From: Lyophyllum atratum
Taxonomy: Eukaryota > Basidiomycota > Agaricomycetes > Agaricales > Lyophyllaceae
Assembly (NCBI GenBank): GCA_014905825.1
Contig: JACGCN010000046.1
Coordinates: 124,001-188,000 of the forward strand
Direction: 5' to 3'
Length of the DNA stretch: 64,000 bases
Positions 25,226-36,088 of the stretch are shown in pieces (position 1 is the stretch's first letter; every line of letters starts with the position of its first letter). Both the position numbers and the translations under genes were made by a program. The notes beneath the pieces were generated by a model. The model was not told where the DNA came from and made no database searches. It saw only the letters and a program-made list of their open reading frames with translations.

Positions 25226-27182
25226 ATGGTCCGGCCTTTCATCATCAATCATAGGCACTTCTCTTCAGTAAGTCATGTAAACAAGCTATGCAAGCCATGC
25301 AAGGATCGTCCCGGCTAATCCCTGTTCTTATCTCATAGGTTACCCTGAAGCCTGGCCAACTATGGTCATCGCTGTCTCTTAATCGAAGAATTCTCCGCGG
25401 GCCTCGAAAGAAGGCTCTTCTTATCGCAGTTAATTATACCTATGCGCTCGACCCGCAGCACCGCTTGAAAGGGCCACAGAAAGAGGTGCAGCGGTTCAAG
25501 GCCCTTTTGCTCAGTCAGTTTAACCATCGATCCATTCGAATGATCTGGACTGACGCTTTCCGTCCGCACTCTTCCTAGAACGATACGGATATTCCGAGTC
25601 TGCGATCATCGTTATGACTGATGCACCGGGGACGGCGGCGCATCTTATACCAACAATGGAAAACATAGTCAGTCCCAAATCGGCGATCTCAATAGCTCAT
25701 CGTCGCTCACCTTTCCTGGATAGCTGCGTGAAGTTAAAGCATTGTTGGAGCATCAAGAACCGGGCGACCATTACCTGTTCTACTGTATGTCTAGGACCTT
25801 TCTATGTCAAGCCTTGCTGACCAATTTGTAGTTGCTGGCCATTCCTTCCAGCAAGAGACCGAAGATAAGGACGAGCTAGACGGGAAAAATGAATGTTGGT
25901 GATGCACAGCCTTTCCTCTTGTTATTGCTAATTCATTTTTCAGTAATCATGCCTCTAAATGCATTCCCCTCCGATGCTGAAGTCGATGACACCAAGGCTA
26001 TAGTTGATAATGTACAGAATTTTCCTCATTTTCGTGATACCTCAGCAAACTCACCTCTCACACAGGAGTTGAAAGAACATTTGGTAGAACGTCTTCATGC
26101 AAAGAGCCGCTTAGTCGTGCGTTTCCTCATTTTATAGTTGACGGGGTCCGCGCTAATAAATCATCAGGCGATTTTCGATAGCTGTCATAGCGGAACGCTA
26201 TTAGGTACTTGGTTTTGCTCCGTCGTGTTTTCCTGTCCTGGATTTGACCGAACTCCGCAGATCTGCCGCACTACAAGTGTAACAGAGTGTCCAACTCGAT
26301 CAGCCGCTGTAAGTCCTCATACCAAAACTACTCTAATCGGCAGCTAAAGACCGGCCAAAGTCCGTCGTATGGGACGCAGATGTGAGTTGAGCTTTACAAC
26401 ATTTCCGAATCCAGACTCACGACCATGAATCAGGTCTTGAGATCCTGAGGCACGATTATGTACCCTTTGGTATGATTGAAGATGCGGTCACCCCCATAGG
26501 ACAGAAGTGCAAAGGGACGAAAGGCGGGTACGGAAAGGGAACCGAATGTGCACCGTCTCTCTGTTCTGGGTTTTGCCGCCGCCCTAAGGGTATCAAGAAC
26601 AACGTTGTAAGTGCTTCATCATAGTCCCTGTTCCACCAAACTGATGGGTCATGCTCGTAGATCTGCCTTTCGGCTTGCAAGGATTCGCAACAGACATGGG
26701 AATACGACTTCCATTCAATGACTAGCGTAAGCTTCAGTCCTCACCCGCACCTTTTCGTTCGAATGGCTGATAATCCCTTCGTAGGCCCTTGTTGATTTTC
26801 TTGGTAAGTCGAAGTGATCTCCTGTCTATTTCTCCGAAGAGCTCATTGGGACCCGCACAGAGAAGAAACGGAAACGGCGTCCAACTCTGAAGAAATTAAT
26901 GCGTGTCGTGAGGTGCGAGCCCTTGACCGTGCTACTATGATATTTTAGTCTCATCTTAATTATTCAAATCTAGCTTACGTCGGCCAGAATTGGCTGAGGT
27001 GAAAGAGTTCTGGACCCCTGAGGTACGGATATGCTCCTTAGCTGCTTTACCGCGGCACCGAACTGATTTGTATCGCGATAAAAGTTATCCAGCCGCTACC
27101 CTGCGGTACGTTCAATATCTTCACGTTGGAAGCTATCTGACTCTTTCTGCTCCAGAGGGTAGATTCGTTCTTCAAGCTATGA
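25226..27182 (+). CDS. Metacaspase-like caspase-domain protein (copy 3, 365 aa)
   Basis: Exons: 25226-25267, 25339-25513, 25579-25667, 25724-25784, 25832-25894, 25944-26011, 26066-26116, 26168-26204, 26261-26308, 26344-26381, 26415-26606, 26661-26726, 26785-26803, 26861-26912, 26974-27022, 27085-27105, 27156-27182. The joined frame is open to a stop. The first exon begins with an ATG in frame. Landmarks: KKALLIAVNY, RLKGPQKEV, catalytic His in FAGHS (about residue 126), catalytic Cys in AIFDSCHSGT (about 189), HYKCNRV, CSGFC, SACKDSQQTW, PTLKKLM. The last exons (LSSRYPA, RVDSFFKL) align with those of copy 2 (LSSRFPL, RANSLFKI). Two introns near 26309 and 26382 are only 33-35 bases, so that part is the weakest. 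This copy has the most canonical cysteine motif of the three. Confidence 0.72.
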
Positions 27183-28570
27183 TAGAACTACCTCGAAGCC
27201 GCTCCTTCGCGTTGTGCTTCGTTGCCTCCCACCTTCAACGGTCCCCGCCCTTCATGGTCTCCTTGTCCAGGTCGTGTCCATACTCTGGAAACACGGCTCT
27301 CTGTCGTGTCGCTTTCGAATTTGAATTGCTCTTCCCTGTCCATGCTCTCGAATTGCTTTCCGACGTACACTATATTTATTGTCGATTCCCCCTTTTTCCC
27401 TGCGAATCTTCCTTCCATTTCGCAGTGTCGACCCCTTCGAACGCACCGTAATGTCCACTTCCATGATTATCGATATTTTTACACCTTTTTATTAAACCCC
27501 CGTTTCTACCGTCTATCTCGACGCCATTCCTCCAACTTTACCATCATCCCTCCCCCTGCCGCTTTCGGCCCTTCCAAATTCCTGCACCCTATCCATTTAC
27601 AGACCTCCCGGAAGGATTTCCACATTCCATTCTCGCATCGATTCATGTTCGCACCCCATTATGCCCCATCCACTTACACTCAACACTCTTCCCCCATCCC
27701 CATGCATCTCCCAATTAGCCTCTGTAGCATACGCATCGCCTCACAATCACATGTCATGGTTTCCTATGAACTGAATAGCGAACCCTGACCAAGGATAGAT
27801 ACGTACGGAACACCGGCGAACGCGATGCCCCGATGAGTGCGCATCGCCTCCCGATTCCAGGGATATGTGTAACTGGAAAAGGCGTGGCCTCCCAATCACC
27901 CAACTGGAAAAGACGTGGCCCGCCCATCACCCATTGATCGGAGGACGCCCACATACTTCGAAGCAGTTATTTGGCACTTGTGGCTGTTCGCCCACGCGGA
28001 TAGACGCAAATCACCACACATTAAGAGCAGGGCCCTACGAAGACGGCAGGAGATGGAAGGGGCAAGCGATATATGGGAGCGAGGCGGTGGTGCGCGCCTG
28101 GGGTGGCATGTGAATACTCCAAGTGCCATCCACTACACGCTACACGTTCTCTTTCAGCGCGTGCGCCGATACAAGGATGTGGTAATAATGAAACGAGCTC
28201 GGGTGTGGGATGTGGGGTACTTAGATGGATTTGAATTCAGTTGACCCAGGAGTTGTGGTGCTGAACACGCGTCCTGGTATGGGGATCATAGTGTGCTCCG
28301 CCTTCTGCCTCATCGCTGCTTTTAAATCCGAGTTGGTGAGATTGGGACTAGATGCCTGTTGTGATGGATATCCTAAGCAATGCGCTGCTAACACCCGACA
28401 GCTCTTGACCCTCTGTTCCCAAACCTTCAGTTTTAGCAGTCAAGAGAACGAGGGCTGTAAGACGAAAGGGGTTTACCAGGGTGTGGTGGACGTGCAATTT
28501 GATCTCAAAGCAGCAAGGACTTGACAGCGGAGATATGACAACGGAATATCACCCGCTGAGTCCGGTGAAC
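27183..28570. other. Intergenic, no recognised gene
   Basis: A plus-strand frame at 27222-27788 is open for 188 codons but is compositionally biased and lacks domains. I see no supported gene. A short 31-base tandem duplication lies at 27871-27932. Confidence 0.4.
27871..27932. repeat. 31-base tandem duplication
   Basis: Two adjacent copies beginning AACTGGAAAAG, 27871-27901 and 27902-27932, with a few substitutions. Confidence 0.8.
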
Positions 28571-28748
28571 AACCGGAGTATGATATTCGCAATTGGTTGA
28601 GAACATCGATCTCTCACTGATCCACTCCTAAACCAACGTCTGTATACGGTAATCGTCGGTGAAGACCTCCGCATCTATCTCCCTCCACGAGTTGCTAGAA
28701 TTCACACGTCGGACATGCACGAGCCGTTGGTGGCTGCAGTATCAAAGC
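28571..28748 (+). pseudogene. NACHT NTPase fragment
   Basis: The stretch aligns at nucleotide and peptide level with the NACHT gene at about 31465-31650. Matching pieces are PEYDIRN versus PEYNIRD, a central SVYG, EDLRIYL versus EDVRVYL, and MHEP versus VHEP, but they fall in different frames separated by indels. It is a decayed piece of a third NACHT gene. The P-loop region is not visible upstream. Confidence 0.6.
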
Positions 28749-29149
28749 TACGCGGTAGCTGGGGAGGGTGGATGCTGTCCCAGTTGCACGGGCATAGCAA
28801 TTATTGCAATTAAACGCACAGTATAACGCGATAAGGTTCGCAGAAAGAGAGGGCCGCGCGGAGGGAAGATGCTCATATAACGCGCTGGAGCAAGGTATTA
28901 CGATGGACGGAGGAGCGGGCAAGCTGTACATCTCATGGTATGGAGACTTGATAACTCTTTGCTTGGCTAGGAGGTCCCCGAGATCATTGATTTGTTCCTA
29001 AAATTCTTATGTCTAGGCGGCAGCTCTTGAGGGAGTGGTGGTGGTGGTGGTGCTCTGACACCCTCGTATACTTGGCGTTCGTTCCCCTTGCGCTTTCCCT
29101 TTTTCCCTGCGTGCCTTCGCATACCGCCTTTAACTCGCTGTCCAGTATC

Positions 29150-29910
29150 GCGGCGGACAGCCTTGATGGCGGTGGCCCTCGTCTTCTTCTCTGCGACGGA
29201 GCTTCGCGGGGAAGTCTTGAACTCGGCCTTTTGATCCTTTAGTATCCGAGGCGGCATCGCTTAAGGGAGGGGACGTGCTGGCAGTTGGGAAAGGGGTGGA
29301 GGAATCGAGGAACGAATGATCTAGGCTTCGAGAGAAGGAAAGAAAGAGTCAGTATCTGATGGGAGTCCATAAACCTGAGAGAAGAGATGGCAGTACGAAA
29401 ACGGGAGCAAAAAAAAGGTAGGTATCGCGACGACGTTGACGAGGGAGGACGAAATGGCGAATTTCGGGAAGGCAAACAAAAGGAAGGAGGCGAAGAGTTG
29501 ACCGAAGGATAAGCCAAAGTAAGAGAAAGCGGAAGTAGATAATACTTACAGCTTGGTGTAGGGTGTCTCTTCCCGCTTCTTCGAGCTCACTGATCAGACT
29601 CCATCCGGAAAACGTGCCTTCCGACACGTTCCTGTTTGCTGAGTGCGGAGGACCTCCCAATCTTCGTCGCCCCGTTGGCATCGAGAGGCTCATGAAGGAC
29701 GGTCTCGATAACCCCAAGGATGTTGCTCTCGCCCTGCGTGATGGTGGACGAACGAAAACAGTGGCGGGTGCTCTATCAAGAGCAGCCGCTAGCCAGAAGA
29801 AGTGCCGTCCAGTTTGGAAGGTAAAGGTCTTGCGTCACGCCGTGGCTCCTTTTGTCGTCGCTGTCGGTTCGAAGGAAGATCTCGCCTGCCAGTCATCGCT
29901 GGGGGAGAGG
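29150..29910 (-). pseudogene. Decayed RPS6 copy 1
   Basis: Read on the minus strand, 29150-29290 resembles the last exon of RPS6 (KDQKAEF, VAEKK, AIKA elements against KEQKAEF, VAEKK, AIKA), and 29545-29800 resembles its large exon (for example the GGTGTAGGG junction and the stretch matching the LGPKR and IPGLT regions). Frames are broken, and the intron between the parts has expanded. An extra partial match to the last exon lies at 29010-29060. It is most likely a duplicated and decayed ribosomal protein gene rather than a processed copy, since an intron position is kept. Confidence 0.6.
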
Positions 29911-30674
29911 TCGTCATAAAAAACAAATTTATAAGGTGTATGAGATGGACGCACTATGGCCTTTCCAAGCCAATATTTGAGGCTTTTAGTCCTATGCACC
30001 ACGACTGGTAAGGTCATCCTCCAAGTATTGAACATGTTTGGAACATGTCCTGGTTTGAGAGCGTCGGGGACAGGAAGCTAGGGCTACTGCCAGCGAAAGG
30101 CTGCTATCAGTACCAAAGCTAGTCAAAAATAATAATAAAATTGCCTGTGTCTCGAGGACGTCGTGCTTGTCGACGAGCTCGGAGGTTGAAGGAAAGTTGT
30201 AACACGACCAAAGTGACCGAAAATCAACCGGGCCGGAGATCTCCGTGAGGACTTGTTCAGTGCCGGCCACCTTCCAACTTCAATTCACTGCGTCGCCCTC
30301 GATGACAGGGCAGTAGTACTAGAATTCCAGTCGCATCTTGGTGAGCGGGACGCGATGCAGGTGCGAATTCACCACCTTTCATCTGGGTCATTTGCATTGC
30401 GCTCATCTACCAACAAAGTCGTACACCACCTCTCCCTGCTATTTTTCTGGTAGTGTTGTTGTATCCCGCCACGAAGACATAAAAATGGGAGAGGCTTCTT
30501 CGCGTACTAGAACAAAATGGAGAAGTTGGCTGTCTACAGTCGCAGCGTATGCCTGCTCTTGATCAGCTGAGCGTGAATAGACGCCCAACATGGGGCTGTG
30601 GAAACTGTGCGGGGAACCACGGCGCGCGATTCTTCCCGTACTGCGACCACCTTATCCATTCGCAAGATCCGCCA
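29911..30674. repeat. Partial copy of the downstream direct repeat, then leader of the NACHT gene
   Basis: 29935-30110 matches parts of the repeats at 32770-32950 and 34165-34350 (shared GATGGACGCACTATGG, GACTGGTAAGGTCAT and GGCGAAAGGCT-type blocks). The remainder up to 30674 has no recognised gene. An in-frame ATG at 30549 could extend the NACHT protein. Confidence 0.5.
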
Positions 30675-32352
30675 ATGTCCTTCGCTCACGCCCGAAATAC
30701 CAATGTCTATGGGGGATATTTTACAGACGTCGGTGGTGACGTCAACTACAACATTGGAAACATGTCGGTCAGCCCGCCAGAGCAAGGTGTGCACATTCGT
30801 TGGCCACTCTGCCCTGTGGGACGCCCAAGGAGTCTCAGGTCTTCTTACACTGTTTAACGCGACGTCGCCTGGAGCGGCCTTCGACTCCAACGAGCGACAT
30901 CCGCCACCTAAATGTCATCCCGGCACTCGCGTTGACCTGATCAAGGAGGTTACCAACTGGATTGATTCTAGATCGGACACAGACGTCAGTAAGAAGGTCC
31001 TCTGGCTCCACGGTCCCGCTGGAGCGGGAAAGTCTGCGATCGCTCAATCCATCGCCGAGGATTGCGACCGACGTGGAATCCTTGCAGCAAGTTTTTTCTT
31101 TTCTCGGGCAATTCCCGGCCGTAATTCCATCGACCGGCTCTTCACCACTATTGCCTACCAAATTGCCATATCCACCCCCGACACACAGCCTCACATCCAA
31201 CGAGCACTCTCATGGGACCCTTCCATCGTTCACAAAGCCATCCACGTCCAGCTCCAGAAACTTATTATCGAACCACTTCAAATCTTGGCCTCGTCATCGC
31301 ATCGGCAGCATGTTTCGCAACCGTCCGGATCACGCGTCCCATCCCTCGTTCTCATTGATGGTCTCGATGAATGCGCTGGCAACGATAACCAACGCCAAAT
31401 ACTCAACCATGTCCTTACGCTCGTCAGCGCCCCAAATTTCTCACTCCGTCTCCTCATCGTCAGCCGGCCAGAGTATAACATTCGCGACGCGTTTGAGCGG
31501 ACCAGTCTTTCGCAATTTAGTTCAAAAGCAATATCTGTATATGGTGACTATCGATCTCGTGAAGACGTCCGCGTTTATCTCCTTCATGAGTTTTCCAGAA
31601 TACATGTGTCCCATGTACACGAGCCATGGATGGCTACGGTCCCAAAGCCGTGGCCGTCGAAAGTTAATTCCGATCTCCTGGTGGAGCGGTCAGACGGATA
31701 CTTCATCTATGCTGCCACTCTCATCCGATTTGTGGATCAAGAGGACGTCTCTCCGATTGAGCAGCTCGATATCGTCTTAAGCACTTATTTATCTGGCTCC
31801 AATGCCTTTGGAGAGCTCGATAAGCTATATCATCAGATCCTGTCTGCTATTCGGGATACGACAACGGTGAAAGTAGTCCTTGGTGCCCTTCTCTCTCATG
31901 TTCCACCCGAGGTCCTTGCAGATATGTTTGCTCTCTCGCATGGCCAAGTTTCGAACATCCTGCGCCGTCTGCCCTCCGTCTTTCATATCTCCTGTGATAC
32001 TGCATATCCTATCCACAAGTCCTTTTCAGACTTCCTCTTCGATCCTGCTCGCTCGGGAGACTTTCACATTGATCCTTACAAAATGGAAGCGCAAACCACT
32101 CTCGCGATGGTGGACTGCGTGGGACGCTGCTCATCTGCCTATTCTCAAACACCTTTAGGCAGCAATTCAGGCTCTAACTTGCACAGAGCTCGTCGCGAGA
32201 GTTACAACCACTGGTTTCGCCACCTGAAAAAGACAGGCACATACAAGGACATCACTATTCGACAAATCACAGCTACATATCCTCATTTATGGGTCCTTTT
32301 ACCGCCTCAGCCTGACGTTGCAGGCACGGGCTTGTATAGCCCCCGATTTTAG
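30675..32352 (+). CDS. NACHT NTPase, NLR-like (541 aa)
   Basis: Two exons, 30675-30786 and 30839-32352, joined across a 52-base intron at the same place and phase as the intron of the minus-strand NACHT gene. The start MSFAHARNTNVYGG aligns with MAFAHGRNFNVYGG there, so this ATG is preferred to the one at 30549. The N-terminus has an Asn/Gly-rich N.NVYGG..D..GG.VN segment. The NACHT domain follows: Walker A GPAGAGKS near residue 95, FFFSR, Walker B LVLIDGLDEC near 206, and RLLIVSRPEYNIRD near 245. A winged-helix-like segment ends with HKSFSDFLFDPARS. There are no WD40, ankyrin or TPR repeats, and the protein stops about 350 residues before the end of its paralogue. Fungal NACHT proteins act as signal-transducing NTPases in non-self recognition and cell death. 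That role here is family inference. Confidence 0.85.
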
Positions 32353-32505
32353 TCAGAACATATCTTGATGGTATACCCGAGTAAAACAGTTCAACCTCAA
32401 GACAAAGAGAAAGAACGATTATATCTGTGGTATTATCAGACACATCGGCCTATGGAGGAATGGTGTATACTGCGCGTCTTGGGACACCAGTGCATCAGGG
32501 GGCTC

Positions 32506-34764
32506 AGCGATGAGCCCTCTGATATGAAAGCGAAACGGCGTCAAAACAGACAGACTTTAAGCTATGACTCACCCTCCTGATGCCCTTTGAGGAAGAGCAC
32601 AGCGCGAACGACCCGAGCGTCCTCGACATTTTGACAATGAGATATGGATACGAATCATTAGTTTGACTGGAAAAAAAAACTCAGAGCTCAATGGACATAA
32701 GGGGAGAAGCTAGATGCATATATTCGCGGTCATGGCTTGGGGAAGAGGTTACAATCCAATAGCAAACTTAGGGGTGGATGGATGCACTATGATCTTTGAA
32801 AGCCGATATTAAGGGTTTCTGGGTCCATCAACCATGACTGGTAAAGTCATTCTCCAAGTGCCGGTACGCATCGTGACCCCAGGCGATATTTAATATCTCC
32901 TAGATTTGAGGAGGCAGGGACATAGGGCGATCGCTGGCGAAAGGCTACTGCTGGAGCCGCAGAGATGCAAGAAATTCACTGCGGAAGGAGCGTTCAACCC
33001 GAGTCTCTGCCCCTCGGTCGAGGGAGTGGTTACCAGGTCCACTCGATGGTATGCAGTCAACAAGTGACGCGCACCGGCGATCAATTCGAAACGTCCACTC
33101 ATAGCGTTAACTTACAGGTCCTTTACGCATCCACGAAGACCCTCGATATACCGATCGACTCCCGACTCAGAACAACCTGGATACCAGCTCCTTGATCATG
33201 TCATGCAGGATATCAGGTATTCAGGTCGGAGAAACGGAGAGCGCAAAGAGACCCAGAGCACGCATCATACAGAAGAAGCCAGCTGCAGGCATGGAGGTAG
33301 GTCACAATCACAATCGCATACGAACCCGTCCCCATTTCCACCGACAGTAAAATACGACTTAATGCAGCGATGAGCGCTCTGATATGAAAGCGAAACGGCG
33401 TCAAAACAGACAGACGTTAAGCTATGACTCACCCTCCTAATACCAGCCTTTGAGGAAGAGCACAGCGCGAACGACCCGGGCGTCCCTGACATTTCGACAC
33501 TGAGATATGATACGAATCATTAGTTTGACTGCAAAAAAAAACTCAGAGCTCAATGGACATAAGGGGAGAAGCTGTATGCATATATTCGGGCGTGTGCCCA
33601 TAATCATACGGCGAACGCCATCTCAACGCCATCGCCTCCCTGAAAATCAATGTCCGAAGGGGAGACCGGAACCCCGGGAGAAAACGGTAGTAGGAGAGTG
33701 GAAGTGGCACAAACACGCAGGGTATCGCGACGACGTTGACGCGGGCGGACGAAATGGAGGGTCTAGAAAGACAAAAAGAAGGGGGGGGGGGGGGGCGGAG
33801 ATTCGCGCAAAATCATATGCCAAAGAAGGAGCAAGCGAAAGTAGATAAGGACCTACGACTTGGTGTAGGGTGTCTCCTCCGGCTTTTTTCGAAGTCGAAC
33901 GCCATCCGGAAAACGTGCGTCTCGTGAAGGACGCTCTCGATAATCCCTATGCTGTCGCTCTCGCGCTGCATCATCATAGACGCAAGTGCGGCAGGTGCCT
34001 CTAGCTCGAGTAGCCGTCGGCGTTCCAAAAGGGTCTGTCCCTGGGCGGGAGGACAATGATTTGGGTCATACGGTGGTTCTTTTGTCGTCACTGCTGGTAC
34101 CGAGGAGGATATTGTCTTCAGTCGTTGCTTGGGGAAGAGGTTACAATCCCATGGCAAATTTGGGGGTGGATGGACGCGCTATGGTCTTCGAAAGCCGATA
34201 TCAAGGGTTTTTGGGTCCGCCAGCCATGACTGGATGGGTAAGGTCATTCTCCAAGTGCCGGTGTGCATCGTGACCCCAGGCATATTTAACATGTCCTAGA
34301 TTTGAGAGCGTCTGAGGCAGGGACTTGGGGCGATCGCTGGTGAAAGGGTACTACCGGAGCCACAGAGATAGAAGAGATGCGCTGCGGGAGGAACGTTGAA
34401 CTCGAGTGTTGCCCCTCGGTGGAGGAAGTGGTTACCAGGTGCACTTGATGGTATGCAGTCAACAAGTGACGCGCACTGCCGATCAATCCGAAACGACCAC
34501 TCATGCGCGTAATTTACACGTTCACGAAGACCATCGATCATCGCAGGTCCGTACTTATACTCCCAACTCAGCACAACCCGAACACCAGCTCCTTGATCAT
34601 GTCATGTTTTCATATCATAGCATATCAGGTATTCACGGATCGAGAAAACGAGAAGGAAAGCACGCATACAGAGGAAGCCAGGCAGGAGGTCGATAGATGT
34701 CACAAATCACAAATCGCATACGAACCCGTCCCCATTTCCACCGACAGTATAATACGACTCAATG
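32506..34764. repeat. Large direct repeat, two copies of unequal length
   Basis: Copy 1 (32506-33364) and copy 2 (33366-34764) both begin GCGATGAGC.CTCTGATATG and both end in CCGTCCCCATTTCCACCGAC followed by AATACGACT. Copy 2 carries about 530 extra bases (about 33590-34120) derived from RPS6. Copy 1 runs straight across that point, so either the segment was lost from copy 1 or inserted into copy 2. The right end of copy 2 lies next to the 3' end of intact RPS6, so the unit probably arose by segmental duplication of the RPS6 3' flank. A run of about 15 G lies near 33781. Confidence 0.75.
33840..34080 (-). pseudogene. Decayed RPS6 copy 2
   Basis: On the minus strand this segment resembles the large RPS6 exon and its intron junction (CTTGGTGTAGGG near 33858 matches 35147), and it closely resembles decayed copy 1 at 29550-29760 (shared CATCCGGAAAACGTGC). 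No open frame survives. It lies inside copy 2 of the direct repeat. Confidence 0.55.
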
Positions 34765-34863
34765 AGTAGTAAGGGTAAGGCAAGCAAAAACACAAGACGC
34801 GTCGTACGTAACATGATAGCGTGTGAGGGAGATGAAGGAAGAGGGGGGAAGAGGGAGGGAAGC

Positions 34864-35795
34864 CTAAGCCTTGTGGTGGGACGCCTTGATAGCGGCGACC
34901 TTTGCCTTCTTCTCTGCGACGCGCTTGGCGAGGAGGCTCTCGAACTCGGCCTTTTGCTCCTTTTGGTGTTCGAGGCGGCGGCGCTTGAGGGAGCGGAGGT
35001 GGCGGCGGCGCTGCAGGCGCAGGGGGGTGACGAGGCGCTGGATCTTGGGACTGTCGTACGAAAAACGTCAGTATCGTATTGAAAAAACATGTGATGTGTC
35101 CCAGAGGATGAGGGATGGGAAGTAGAGGAGGAAGGAGACTCACGCCTTGGTGTAGGGCTTCGCCTCCGGGTTCTTCTGGCTCTTAACCTCTCTCCTCACA
35201 ACATACTTCCTCACATCATCCTCCTTGCTAAGGTTAAAGAACTTCCTAATCTTCGTCGCCCTCTTCGGCCCAAGCCTCTTAGGAAGCACAGTGTCCGTCA
35301 GCCCCGGGATATCGCTCTCGCCCTGCTTAACGATGACCAGCGAAAGGACAGCGATGTCCGGGCCAATGATGCACCCGCGCACGGACTTGCGCTTGCGCTC
35401 GCCCGCGCGGCGGGGGCGGTAGCAGGAGTGCCCCTCGGCGAGGAGGAGCTTGACGCGGTAGGGGAGGAGGACACCCTGTTTCATGGGGAAACCTTGCTTG
35501 TCGTTGCCGCCGGTGATGCGGAAGATGTAGCCCTTCCATTCGTCGCCGAGGGAGTCGCCGGGGACTTCTTGGGCGATTTTTTTGTCGTAGAAGATGCGGC
35601 TGCGAGGGGTTGGGGGTTAGGTTATTCACTTATGAAAATGAGGGGGAAAAAGGGGCGCACAATCGTCGCTCCTCGTCAATGTCGAGAAGTTTTTGGGCCC
35701 CCGTGGCGGGGTCTGTGGATGGGGAGGGATCGTGAGCTCATCGTACGGGGCGAGGGGGTGGGGGGGTGGTACGCACTGGCAATGTTGAACTTCAT
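34864..35795 (-). CDS. RPS6: 40S ribosomal protein S6 (eS6, 237 aa)
   Basis: Four exons on the minus strand: 35795-35777, 35712-35661, 35599-35144, 35050-34864. The frame is open throughout and gives 237 residues, the usual eS6 length. Recognisable eS6 blocks in order: MKFNIA start, [34 protein letters not shown], the highly conserved [48 protein letters not shown], and a basic C-terminal helix with KIQRLVTP. The C-terminus ends SHHKA, without the long serine-rich tail phosphorylated in animals. It is a small-subunit ribosomal protein. It is divergently paired with RPS13, 293 bases apart. Two decayed copies lie upstream in the window. Confidence 0.97.
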
Positions 35796-36088
35796 GCTGC
35801 GGTGGTGGGTGTTGTGAGCGTCGGCAGCAGCGAGCTCGGTGTGCGATGGGGACGAACCTGGGCAACCTCTTGCGATGGGTTTTTACTGGCCACGGATACG
35901 CACAGAACGACTCAAGAACTCACGTGAGCGGCGTTTAGAGTTCAGAAACTGTACAGTTGCGATCAAAAGCCTCTCGGCAACTTCCGGGGGATTTTCACGG
36001 TGTCGATCGGTGTTGTGTGCTTCCTCGTTGCGCCCCGCGTTCTTCAAGACACCTTCTCACCGTCGCCCACCAACAAAAGTAATTAGCC
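35796..36088. promoter_or_regulatory. Shared divergent promoter of RPS6 and RPS13
   Basis: Only 293 bases separate the two start codons, so the leaders and promoters of both ribosomal protein genes must lie here. No clear TATA box is seen, in line with many fungal ribosomal protein promoters. Confidence 0.6.

Noticed and set aside
27222..27788. 188-codon plus-strand frame after metacaspase copy 3
   Set aside because: Biased composition, no domain, and no link to the upstream gene.
30962..31780. 272-codon plus-strand frame inside the NACHT gene
   Set aside because: Shadow in another frame of the NACHT coding sequence.
33781..33796. Run of about 15 G
   Set aside because: Noted as a homopolymer that could be an assembly weak point. 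Not treated as a functional element.
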